Shown here piece by piece: positions 1-8,500 of a DNA stretch of 64,000 nt. Origin of the DNA: VGMD01 sp964552055 (GTDB lineage: Bacteria > Chlamydiota > Chlamydiia > Chlamydiales > 2-12-FULL-49-11); the NCBI GenBank assembly GCA_964552055.1, contig CAZKFL010000005.1, positions 1 through 64,000 on the forward strand, read 5' to 3'. The position numbers and the translations under genes are program-made. The stretch's first letter is position 1. Each line of letters starts with the position of its first letter. Below the pieces are notes generated by a model that saw only the letters and a list, made by a program, of their open reading frames with translations, made no database searches and had not been told where the DNA came from.

Positions 1-31
1 CATGTGTTCATGTGTGACACATGAACACATG
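1..31. repeat. 31-bp near-perfect palindrome
   Basis: Two 15-base arms (left arm catgtgttcatgtgt) are exact reverse complements around a single central base. It is followed at once by a reverse-oriented GGGGTCAGAC-like stretch that resembles the repeat flanking the autotransporter cassette. It may be one end of a larger hairpin element cut by the window edge. No gene overlaps it. Confidence 0.75.
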
Positions 32-86
32 ACGTCTGACCCCCTAGTATAAAAGTTACAGAATCAAGGGCAATCAGACATTTTTT

Positions 87-458
87 TTAAAGAGTTGATG
101 AACTTGTACTAGTTTCAGTAAATGCAATCTCTTGAATAATATCTCCTTCTTCAAAACCTTGTTGTGTAGGCGCCTCCTGCTGAGTAACCACTCGCACTCC
201 AAGCCCTGCTTCATGCCTGCATGTGGGCACATAACAACCAGTAGAAGGCCAGCATCCTAAAAGGCCTACACCACTTATAGCGGCAGTTAAACCTAAAAAT
301 AGCGGTGATCCATGAAGTAACACTGCACCACAAAATCCAAATCCCCCGGTAGCTGCAAATGATGCGGTAGCCATAAGCATTCCAGATCGCTCTTCCGGAT
401 CATTATGAATAAGTGGATCACAGGAAATACTAAGCCCAGATGGCAATGGTAAACTCAT
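87..458 (-). CDS. Small protein with bilobed hydrophobic domain (Inc-like candidate)
   Basis: This encodes 123 residues of unknown function. I chose the ATG at 458 because a GGGAG ribosome binding site sits just upstream (taagggagaatag-ATG); a longer frame reaching 515 lacks one. The middle holds two hydrophobic stretches (roughly residues 26-47 and 51-70) separated by a short turn, starting SGMLMATASFAATGG. That paired layout is what chlamydial inclusion-membrane (Inc) proteins show, and they are delivered by type III secretion. The C-terminal third is polar, Gln/Glu/Thr/Ser rich, and could face a cytosol. There is no cleavable signal peptide. The Inc-like reading is inference from hydrophobicity only; an ordinary small membrane protein is equally possible. 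Confidence 0.55.
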   Translation of the reverse strand: MSLPLPSGLSISCDPLIHNDPEERSGMLMATASFAATGGFGFCGAVLLHGSPLFLGLTAAISGVGLLGCWPSTGCYVPTCRHEAGLGVRVVTQQEAPTQQGFEEGDIIQEIAFTETSTSSSTL

Positions 459-992
459 ACTATTCTCCCTTACTTTTAATATTGAATGGACTAAGAAGCA
501 TCTTAACAGAAGCATTCATTTATTATTAAGATATTTCTCAGGATCTCGGTCTTAAGAAAACCCAAACGCTGCAGAGAAGTGAACCTAAAAATGAGCTAAA
601 ACCATAGTGCAATTTCAATAAAAGAAATAGAAACAGAACGGAAAGTGCTAACCCGCATTTCTTACAAAAACTAGAAAATTCGGCGCAATCTGTCACCTCA
701 TCTTAACCGACTTTCAAGGGGTGTTTGTGAGAAATGCGGGCTATACTGAGAGTGATTCAAAAATTGGGGATTTTCAAGTCAGAAACCTCCAAATTTGAAT
801 TAAGCAAAGCTGTTGGCGAGGCCGAGTGCTATTTGCACTAGATAAGGCCGAGCCAAATTTAAAGATGGGGGTTTATGACGCAGAAAAAACCAAATTTTGA
901 AACACGAGCAGTATAAGTGCATATTCCAAATAAATGCGCTAATAAATTGTTAAAAAGAGAAGTTGCACATAATTTAAAATTTACGTATTGAA
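459..992. other. Intergenic region with an inverted-repeat pair
   Basis: About 530 bases lie between two minus-strand genes. I see no open frame of useful length. The stretch holds an inverted pair of a CCCGCATTTCT motif (listed separately) and a GC-richer patch around 810-855 containing two copies of GGCCGAG about 30 bases apart. The 3' part should hold regulatory sequence for the 87-458 gene or the end of the 993-1787 transcript. No clear terminator is visible. Confidence 0.5.
650..741. repeat. Inverted-repeat pair, AACCCGCATTTCT family
   Basis: The left arm aacccgcatttctta and the right arm tgagaaatgcgggc are near-perfect reverse complements separated by about 60 bases. The same core (aaatgcggg / cccgcattt) recurs in inverted orientation at 8968-9084, next to the autotransporter gene, so this is a dispersed repeat family and not a chance hairpin. 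Confidence 0.6.
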
Positions 993-1787
993 TTAACTAG
1001 TAAATTTGCCACCTGCTGCACCTGCCGCACCTGCTGCATCGACACACGCAGCATCTATATTAATCTCTTCACTAACTCCAGTGTCAGGAATAAAAAATTG
1101 CATGACTGAAGACTTTCCTGTTCGAGGATTGGATGTTACACAACCAACTGCTGTATGCTTCGACAGCAAAAGCTCTCGCTTATCTTTTGACTGGCCATTC
1201 AGTTGCTTCAATGAACCCATTTTTACACACTTCTTTGGACGACTGTTAAGACAAATATGATAAGAAGTATGAGCAAATCTACTACTTCTCAATTCACCTT
1301 TAAGTGCAGCAAGAAGGTGACCAGAATTAATAGACAATCCCGATTCCCAACACACTTCTTGATGACTTAGCGTGTCATTATATGTAAAAACATTGAAATC
1401 ACCTAAAGCAGCAGAAAATTTATCTATACATTGAACAACACGCATTCCATCATGATTAAACTCTACTATTTCAGGATATCTTATCCATGAAATGAAGCTG
1501 TCCTTTAGCTTCCTCCCCCAACTATACCAATTTGACGTATATATTAACGTACCATTTGAAGAGATATCAATATCCCCAATTTTAGCTTCGATTTCTGTAG
1601 AAAGAAACGTACGTCCCATAACCAAAGCATGTGCTTTTTCAGCAGTAAGTTGAATCGAGTTGTTTCCTCCAGGAGAGTATGTATTATTTTCAGAAAAATT
1701 TGAAGCACCGGCACAAACTAAAAGATACCCGCAACATGCTAGCGCAACTGCTTTTAGTCTATATGATGTTTGATCTACATGGACCAT
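993..1787 (-). CDS. Putative secreted protein of unknown function
   Basis: This encodes 264 residues that I do not recognise. The N-terminus has a short polar lead and then a hydrophobic, Cys-containing core (residues 11-29, ending near VCAGAS), consistent with a signal peptide or lipoprotein-type leader, so export is likely. The rest is mixed polar with several Cys residues and ends in an Ala/Gly-rich tail (DAAGAAGAAGGKF). The ATG at 1787 is preceded by AGGAAA at good spacing. It lies alone on the minus strand, downstream of the tRNA-Lys gene. No motif points to an enzyme; a secreted or periplasmic role is inference from the leader alone. Confidence 0.6.
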   Translation of the reverse strand: MVHVDQTSYRLKAVALACCGYLLVCAGASNFSENNTYSPGGNNSIQLTAEKAHALVMGRTFLSTEIEAKIGDIDISSNGTLIYTSNWYSWGRKLKDSFISWIRYPEIVEFNHDGMRVVQCIDKFSAALGDFNVFTYNDTLSHQEVCWESGLSINSGHLLAALKGELRSSRFAHTSYHICLNSRPKKCVKMGSLKQLNGQSKDKRELLLSKHTAVGCVTSNPRTGKSSVMQFFIPDTGVSEEINIDAACVDAAGAAGAAGGKFTS

Positions 1788-1937
1788 AGGATTTCCTCAT
1801 AATTTGGTTCAGGATAAAAGTCAGGGATACATTGATGTAGCTCAAACTACAACATTAACAATCATTTAATTTTAACTTTTAGTTAGTATTTTAAAGATTA
1901 TCATCTTAACTTCCTGTCTATTAGAAAGTAAAGGAAA

Positions 1938-2009
1938 TGAGGCTTGATGGGATCGAACCATCGACACCCTCCTTAAAAGGGAGGTGCTCTACCGCTGAGC
2001 TAAAACCCC
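1938..2009 (-). tRNA. tRNA-Lys (UUU)
   Basis: The reverse strand folds into a cloverleaf: acceptor GGGGTTT pairs with AAGCCTC (two G-U pairs), the D arm is gctcagcggtagagc, the anticodon stem is CCTCC/GGAGG with loop CTTTTAA (anticodon TTT), and the T loop is ttcgatc. CCA is not encoded. It lies close to tRNA-Glu on the same strand. Confidence 0.95.
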
Positions 2010-2071
2010 ATATCACAAATTTTTCCTGCCAAACATATGGGATGTTTGACGGTCTTGTCTAACGTAGACTT

Positions 2072-2146
2072 TGACCCCAAGGGGATTCGAACCCCTGTTG
2101 CTAGAATGAAAATCTAGTGTCCTAGGCCAGACTAGACGATGGGGCC
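2072..2146 (-). tRNA. tRNA-Glu (UUC)
   Basis: On the reverse strand acceptor GGCCCCA pairs with TGGGGTC, the anticodon stem CTAGA/TCTAG encloses loop TTTTCAT (anticodon TTC), and the T arm is aggggttcgaatcccct. CCA is not encoded. It is about 60 bases upstream of tRNA-Lys and probably co-transcribed with it, downstream of frr. Confidence 0.95.
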
Positions 2147-2218
2147 ATACTTAACTAAAAACCCTATCTACGTTATCAAGGCCTGTTATCATATACGAAG
2201 TCGTCTTTTTTTTGCAAG

Positions 2219-2770
2219 CTATACTGTTAGAATTTCTTTTTCTTTTATTGTGTACGTTTCGTCGAGTAGTTTGCAATATTTATCTGTCAGATCTTGTATT
2301 TTTTTCTCGAGTCCTTTGACCATGTCTTCAGTAATTGTGCCGGCTTTTTTGCCATCGCGCAGGAGGTCGTTACCTTGTTTGCGGATATCGCGAATGGTGG
2401 TTTTGGACTGCTCCATTTTCTGTTTTGCTTGTTTTGCAATGTCTTTGCGGAGCTCTTCATTTAGTGGCGGGACAGGAACTCTGATCATTGCCTTTTCTTG
2501 AATAGGGCTCAATTTGAGGTTGGATGTTTGAATTCCTTTTACGATGGAGACGGTTGTGCTAGGGTCGAAGGGGGTGATGATCAGATTGCGATCTTGAATG
2601 GTGATTGTACCAAGAGCTTTAATGGGTGTCATTGAGCCGTAAACTTCGACTTTAACATCATCTAACATTTGGGGATTAACACGATTTGTTCTTAATCCTT
2701 GATATTCTTTTTTGAGATGCTCTACTGCGAGAGTCATCTTTTTTTCTACTTCTTTTACGATATCGCTCAT
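2219..2770 (-). CDS. frr: Ribosome recycling factor
   Basis: The 183-residue product has the usual length for RRF. It splits post-termination ribosomes together with EF-G in the cytosol. The N-terminus (EKKMTLAVEHLKKEYQGLRT) and the central region (VRVPVPPLNEELRKDIAKQA-like) are family signatures, and the helical C-terminus ends in KEKEILTV as is typical. Its ATG overlaps the pyrH stop codon by 4 bases (ATGA), so translation is probably coupled. It is the last gene of rpsB-tsf-pyrH-frr. Confidence 0.97.
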   Translation of the reverse strand: MSDIVKEVEKKMTLAVEHLKKEYQGLRTNRVNPQMLDDVKVEVYGSMTPIKALGTITIQDRNLIITPFDPSTTVSIVKGIQTSNLKLSPIQEKAMIRVPVPPLNEELRKDIAKQAKQKMEQSKTTIRDIRKQGNDLLRDGKKAGTITEDMVKGLEKKIQDLTDKYCKLLDETYTIKEKEILTV

Positions 2771-3528
2771 GCTCTTTTTTTCCTTGATACACCTGCAAAG
2801 GTGGTTTTGCTTTTTGAAATCAATGTGCCGCCAACTCTTTCAGTAATTATTTTAAGGATATCCTCTCTTGAAAAAAGATTGCCTACTCGTATTTCAATTT
2901 CGTTTTCTCTGCAAAGGGCAACCGCGGCAGCGTCCATTACTTTTAAGTGGAGACCAAGGGCATCTTCATAGGAAAGAGTTTGATATTTTTTGGCATCACT
3001 ATGTTTTTTTGGATCTTTATCATAGACCCCATCTACTTTTGTCGCCTTAATCACAACTTCTGCGCCGATTTCACTAGCTCTGAGAGCTGCTGCTGTATCT
3101 GTTGTGAAATAAGGATTACCAGTTCCGCCCACAAAAATGACTATGACACCTTTCATAAGATACCAGTTTGCTTGTTGCCAATTGTAGGGTTCGATAATTC
3201 CATCAAAATTTCTAGAGCTCATTACTCGAACTTTTGCGCCCATGGAATGGAGCACTTGATGTAAAGCAAGGCCGTTAATGCAGGTTGCTAGTATTCCGAT
3301 ATTGTCTGCTGGTGTTCGTTCGAAACCAAATTGTGAAGCCTCAGCGCCACGAAATATATTTCCGCCGCCGATAACAATTCCAATTTCAATGCCTAAATCT
3401 TGAATTTCTTTGATGATGTCAGCAATTTCTTGGCAAGCAGGATAATGAATGCCATAACCCTGCTTTCCAACTAACGCTTCGCCCGAGAGCTTGAGTAATA
3501 TCCGCTTATATGGCTTCAAACTCCTCAC
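2767..3528 (-). CDS. pyrH: Uridylate kinase (UMP kinase)
   Basis: This phosphorylates UMP to UDP with ATP, the first step towards UTP and CTP, and belongs to the amino-acid kinase fold. Visible signatures are LLKLSGEAL near the start, GGGNIFRG (about residues 54-61), and DTAAALRASEIGAEVVIKAT followed by KVDGVYDKDP. Length (253) is close to the usual 240. No ATG fits: the longest frame starts at a GTG (3528), and a TTG three codons later (3519) is preceded by GAGGAG, so the exact start is uncertain. It sits 11 bases after tsf and overlaps frr by 4 bases. Confidence 0.95.
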   Translation of the reverse strand: MRSLKPYKRILLKLSGEALVGKQGYGIHYPACQEIADIIKEIQDLGIEIGIVIGGGNIFRGAEASQFGFERTPADNIGILATCINGLALHQVLHSMGAKVRVMSSRNFDGIIEPYNWQQANWYLMKGVIVIFVGGTGNPYFTTDTAAALRASEIGAEVVIKATKVDGVYDKDPKKHSDAKKYQTLSYEDALGLHLKVMDAAAVALCRENEIEIRVGNLFSREDILKIITERVGGTLISKSKTTFAGVSRKKRA

Positions 3529-3539
3529 TCCAATAGAAA

Positions 3540-4391
3540 CTAATTTCCTACTTGAAAGCGGATAAACTTAACAATAGATAAGTTTTCGCCGCTTTCTTTG
3601 CTCTTTTTAGCTACTAAATCCGCAATAGTAATTGCATTATCTTTGATGTATTTTTGATTTAAAAGACATACTTGATCAAAGAAAGATTTTAATTTACCTT
3701 GAAGAATCTTCTCAAGTACTTGAGGAGGTCTATCTTTAGGAGCTTGGCTTTCTGCAATTTCAATTTCTTTTGCTTTTAATTCTGCTGGTACTTCATCAGC
3801 ATTCAAATAATCAGGTGATTCTGCTGCAATGTGCATACCGATATCTCTAGCAAACGCATCTTCTTTTGAAGAACCGTCTAACTCTACTGCCACAAAAATT
3901 TTGCCATTCATATGAGAATATATTCCAAGCGATCTATTTGGCACCTTTGCTATGGTTACAATTCTAGATACAACAATGTTTTCGCCAAGAACGGAAATAA
4001 GTTCCTTTCTAAGATCATCAACAGTTTTTGAAGGATCTTTTGGCAACGGTGTGAGTAAAAATTCTGCAACTGTTTCTGATTTTGCTTTTGCAAGAAGTTC
4101 TACAAGCTGCTGATGCAACTGACGAAATCTTTCATTGTTCACAACAAAATCTGTTTCAGCATTTAATTCAAGAACTGCAAGAGTTTCGGGCGTTTCAAAA
4201 AATTCAACGCGACCTTCTTTTGTTTCTCTTGCTTCTTTTTTAACCGCTGAAGCAATACCTGCTTTTCGAAGATCTTCAATCGCCTTCTCAATGTTTCCAC
4301 CGGCGGCTTCTAATGCAGATTTGCATTTTGCAAGACCTACACCTGTTCTTTCTCTAAGTTGTTTGATCTGATCGGCAGTAATTACGCTCAT
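3540..4391 (-). CDS. tsf: Elongation factor Ts
   Basis: The 283-residue protein is the nucleotide exchange factor for EF-Tu. The N-terminal UBA-like domain (LRERTGVGLAKCKSALEAAG) and the TDFVVNNERF core motif are diagnostic. Its ATG overlaps the rpsB stop by 4 bases, the usual coupled arrangement with S2. Length matches the family. Confidence 0.97.
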   Translation of the reverse strand: MSVITADQIKQLRERTGVGLAKCKSALEAAGGNIEKAIEDLRKAGIASAVKKEARETKEGRVEFFETPETLAVLELNAETDFVVNNERFRQLHQQLVELLAKAKSETVAEFLLTPLPKDPSKTVDDLRKELISVLGENIVVSRIVTIAKVPNRSLGIYSHMNGKIFVAVELDGSSKEDAFARDIGMHIAAESPDYLNADEVPAELKAKEIEIAESQAPKDRPPQVLEKILQGKLKSFFDQVCLLNQKYIKDNAITIADLVAKKSKESGENLSIVKFIRFQVGN

Positions 4392-5209
4392 TCTTTGCCT
4401 CCCACTGCAACTTCTTCTTTATCACGTCTTTTGTTATTGTAACGCTTTTTTTCTTCTTTTGGCTTGTCTTCGTCATCCATCATCTCTTCAATACCGCCAA
4501 CTGCAATTCCAAGCTCTTCTTTTTTCTCAAGAATAGTTTGAGCTAATGCTTGAAGAATGATTTGGTTACTTTTTAAAGCGTCATCATTTCCAGCAATTAC
4601 GTAGTCAATTAAATCAGGATCACAGTTTGTGTCGACAATTGCCATTACAGGTATGCCTAATTTTTTTGCTTCTAATACAGCAATATGTTCTTTTACAGAA
4701 TCCACGATAATTAGTAAACCAGGTGGTTTTCTCATTGCGCGAATTCCTGAAAGGTTACGATTCAATTTTTCTTGTTCTTTAGACATCATTGAAAGTTCTT
4801 TTTTCGTAATCCCTTCTCTACCAGCAGAAACTTTCTTCTCAATACGCTCAAGCTTTTTAACAGACTGTCTGAGTGTTGTAAGGTTTGTTAACATTCCACC
4901 GAGCCATCTTTCGCAAACATAAAACTCACCGCAATCTTCAGCACATTTTTTAATGACAATCTTTGCCTGCTTCTTTGTACCTACAAACAAAATACTTTGA
5001 TGCTTCTCAATTACTTTTGCAACCACATCACATGCAGCTCTAATTTGATGCATTGTCTTTGATAGGTCTAAAATATGAATGCCACCGCGCTCACCGAAGA
5101 TATATTTCTTCATTTTTGGGTTCCAACGCTGTGTCTGGTGTCCGAAATGTACCCCAGCTTCCAACAGATCTTTAATCGTGATCTTCAAATCTCTTTGTTT
5201 CGTAGTCAA
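4388..5209 (-). CDS. rpsB: 30S ribosomal protein S2
   Basis: The product is 273 residues. The conserved N-terminal block LLEAGVHFGHQTQRWNPKMK and the FVGTKKQA and CERWLGGMLTN blocks identify S2. The start appears to be TTG at 5209, with AGAGG six bases upstream; no ATG fits the conserved N-terminus. The C-terminus carries a charged Lys/Glu/Arg tail of about 30 residues (from MMDDEDKPKEEKK) beyond the core. It is first in the rpsB-tsf-pyrH-frr operon, with tRNA-Gly just upstream on the same strand. Confidence 0.96.
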   Translation of the reverse strand: MTTKQRDLKITIKDLLEAGVHFGHQTQRWNPKMKKYIFGERGGIHILDLSKTMHQIRAACDVVAKVIEKHQSILFVGTKKQAKIVIKKCAEDCGEFYVCERWLGGMLTNLTTLRQSVKKLERIEKKVSAGREGITKKELSMMSKEQEKLNRNLSGIRAMRKPPGLLIIVDSVKEHIAVLEAKKLGIPVMAIVDTNCDPDLIDYVIAGNDDALKSNQIILQALAQTILEKKEELGIAVGGIEEMMDDEDKPKEEKKRYNNKRRDKEEVAVGGKE

Positions 5210-5243
5210 AATATCCTCTCAACATAAATAAAGTTTCTTAAAT

Positions 5244-5314
5244 AGCGCCTGATCAGAATCGAACTGACACTCACAGCTTGGAAGGCTGTTGTTCTACCAT
5301 TGAACCACAGGCGC
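5244..5314 (-). tRNA. tRNA-Gly (UCC)
   Basis: The reverse strand shows a full cloverleaf: acceptor GCGCCTG pairs with CAGGCGC, the D arm is gttcaatggtagaac, the anticodon stem ACAGC/GCTGT has loop CTTCCAA (anticodon TCC), and the T loop is ttcgatt. CCA is not encoded. It lies 34 bases before the rpsB start and may share its transcript. Confidence 0.94.
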
Positions 5315-5387
5315 GTCCTGGTAGGTATAACATCTTCTCACACTTTGGGTATTTTTGCCAAGTCTCTTATTTACTCTTTTGAAAAAT

Positions 5388-5497
5388 AAAAGAAAGACTC
5401 ACCGCAGAGTCGCAGAGATCACAGAGGGCGCAGAGGAAAAACAATAGTAAAAAAAATCAATATTGCTCTCAGAGTCTCTGCGGTGAATCTTTCTTTT
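5388..5497. repeat. Long imperfect inverted repeat (CACCGCAGAG type)
   Basis: The left arm begins aaaagaaagactcaccgcag and the right arm is its near reverse complement, ending ctgcggtgaatctttctttt. The inner part carries degenerate tandem units of a CGCAGAG/CACAGAG theme. The element of about 110 bases could form a long hairpin in the gap between tRNA-Gly and PBP2. It looks like a small non-autonomous or structural intergenic repeat; there is no coding capacity. Confidence 0.7.
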
Positions 5498-5539
5498 TGA
5501 GTTGTTCCCCTATATAGGGATTTTTTTTATACTGGAAAA

Positions 5540-8500
5540 ATGAAGGATGTCCCTGCCAAAGCGTCTCATGTTCTAAATATAATTTTACTTGCCTTTTTGC
5601 TTATTGGAATTCGAGTTTGGTATTTGGGTGTTGTTAAGCATGAAGAACATAAAGAGCTTTCAATGCGACCTCGTCAAAAGGTTGTTATAGATATTCCCAA
5701 CAGAGGGACGATCAGGGATCGATTTAATATTCCTCTTGCGGTGAATAAAATTCAGTACAATGCATCGGTTATGTTTGATCAAATCCGCAATTTGCCAAGG
5801 GTTACATACGAAAAAGATGCTTTTGGGAAGCGAAAAAGAATTTATTACAGAAAAGAATACATATCTAAGTTGTCCGCTTTTCTAGGCGAAAATCTTGGAT
5901 TAGATCCTGTATACATAGAGGATTTGATCCACAGTAAGGTCTCTTTATTTCCAAATACCCCTTTTGTTTTAAAAGAAAATATTTCAGAGGAAGATTATTA
6001 TAAGCTTCGAATACGAGAACGTGACTGGCCAGGACTCACCATGCAAATATCTTCGAGAAGGTATTATCCAAAGGGGCCTGTCTCTGCAAATGTTTTAGGA
6101 TACCTTGGAACAATTAGCGAAAAGGAATTCTTATCGATTCAGGGTGAGTTGCAAACATTAGAGCGCTTTATAAAAGACCGCCAGATGGGCTTGCCTACAA
6201 TATTGCCAAAAGGTTTTTTAAGCGCAGGAGATGTATCAAAGCGGTATAAAGAATTAAAAGATAAAAGCTACACCCTACAATCTAAGATGGGTAAATCGGG
6301 CATTGAGGGTAAATTTGATGACCAGTTAAGGGGCATTTCTGGCAAAAAAAAATATGAAATTGATGTGAAGGGGAACTTATTAAGAGAATTGCCAGAATCT
6401 TATACTGCAACACCAGGCAGAAGATTTATTTTAACGATTTCCTCTGAACTTCAAGAGTTTGCTGAGTCTCTTCTCATTGAAAGCGAAATGACTAGGCACG
6501 ATCGGTTTCAAACAGCTGGAAAGGACCACTCCCTTGCATTTTCGCCTTGGATAAAAGGAGGGGCAATTGTTGCAATGATCCCATCTACAGGTGAAATTGT
6601 AGCGCTAGCTTCCTATCCACGATTTGATCCCAATGATTTTGCACTAAAGTCAACTTCATTTAATGCAGCGAAATGGCTTGAACTCCCCTCCTATATTGGT
6701 CAAATCTGGGATGGTATCAAACCACTTGAACGAGAATTTGGCGCTGTTTTTAAGCCTGAAAGATTTCGAGAAGTAGCGCCCCTCTCTCTTGGCCTTTATC
6801 TAGAGATGATTCTTTCTACAAAATCGGAAGTAAGGCGAGCAATTGAACATATAATGAATTTACAAACAGCAATTTATCTCCAAAATACTGCTGAAACATT
6901 ATTTAATCTGAGCGGTGAAATTTCTATTCACGCTCTGATTGATACGCTGTTCCCTCCTGAAAAAGGACATAAAACATCTCTTTATCATACCTCAAAAGAA
7001 AAGCGAATAGAAATTTTAGAAAAGCTTCAGCAAAAAACAACTCTTCTTGGAGAGTTAACAAAAGAGCTAACAACTTACCTTAGTGGTGTTACAGAAAATG
7101 ATGATAAAATCCTAGTTCTTGATCTCATTCGATTAATTTGTCCGAGCCACCTATTTGACGATTCTCTTCTAACACAAACAGGGTCAGAATCACTTTTTGC
7201 TTATCGTGAATTTAATCAAGCTGTGATGAGCGTACAAAATGAGATTAAAAAAACAGCAAGAGAAGTATTTCATCATCACGATTTTCCCAAATGGCGCAAA
7301 GACTACTTTACCGGTTATCTTAAAGAGAAACGCGATGAGGAAAAAGCAAATAAAACCTATCAAAGACCTTATCTTGACTACCTTACTGAAATGGAAGAAG
7401 TTCTATTTGAAAGCTTTTTTCAAAAGCACCGTTTCGAATTTTTGGCAGCTTTTCTTTTAGACAATGCACCATTAGACAGTAACGATCCGCGCTTTATCTA
7501 TTTTGATGCACTCATCAAGAAAGGCTTAGACCACAAAATCACCTCTGCAAACTTACTTAAAAATCACCTCCTTACTTTAGATTCTGAATTTGTCATCCCC
7601 TATTTAAGGACGATGCGCTCTTTTAGCGAACTAAATCGACCACTCTTTGGAAGATATTACTTTCCCGCAAAGGCTGGCAAGGAAGCCACTGAAAAGGATT
7701 TAGCAAGGCATTTTTACCCAGCATCTGGTTTTGGGTATGCAAAATCTTTTGCTTTTCAAGAGACTTGCCCTCTTGGATCAATTTTTAAGTTAATTACAGG
7801 TTATGAAGGTCTTAGACAGCACTATCTCAAAGGTAAAGAAAAACACTCCTTCTCGCTTAACCCACTTACTCTAATTGATCAATCACCAGCCTATACAGAA
7901 AAACTCTCTCCATCAACAATTCTTGGGTATACAGCTGCAGGTCTTCCTATTACAAGATCTTACAAAGGGGGAAGAATTCCGCGCGGTCACCTAAATATTG
8001 GTAGGATTGATTTAAAGGGGGCGCTTGAAAGGTCCAGTAACATCTATTTCTCACTTTTATCATCAGATGTTATAGAAAATCCATCAGATCTTACCCATAC
8101 AGCTTCCATGCTAGGATTTGGAGAGAAAACAGGAATTGATCTCCCAGGAGAAGTTAAAGGCTATCTGCCAACTGATATTCAAACAAATCAAACAGCCTTA
8201 TACGCGTTTTCTATTGGGCAACACTCATTAACCGTAACACCTTTACAGACAGCCGCTTGCATTTCCGCCTTTGCGAATGGAGGCAATCTTTTAAAACCTC
8301 AAATTATTAGCACTATTGCCAATTTGGAACCTCAGAAAACCCCAAGTATCATTGAGAGCAAAGAGAACTTTCGTTATAAAGACTACCTCTATAATGTAGG
8401 TATCTACTTCCCCCTTTTTACAGAAGCAGAAGAGAGGCCGAGCATCCCCTTTATATGGAGATCCCTTCCAGAAATCAAATCTGAAATCTATCTTCCCTAT

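Noticed and set aside
1006..1260. Ala/Pro-rich plus-strand frame opposite the 993-1787 gene
   Set aside because: It is the antisense of the Ala/Gly tail; the minus-strand frame has a leader peptide and a ribosome binding site.
5508..5528. CCCTATATAGGG followed by T8 as a rho-independent terminator
   Set aside because: The stem would be only 3-4 bp, the preceding gene runs the other way, and the T-run overlaps the likely -10 region of pbp2.
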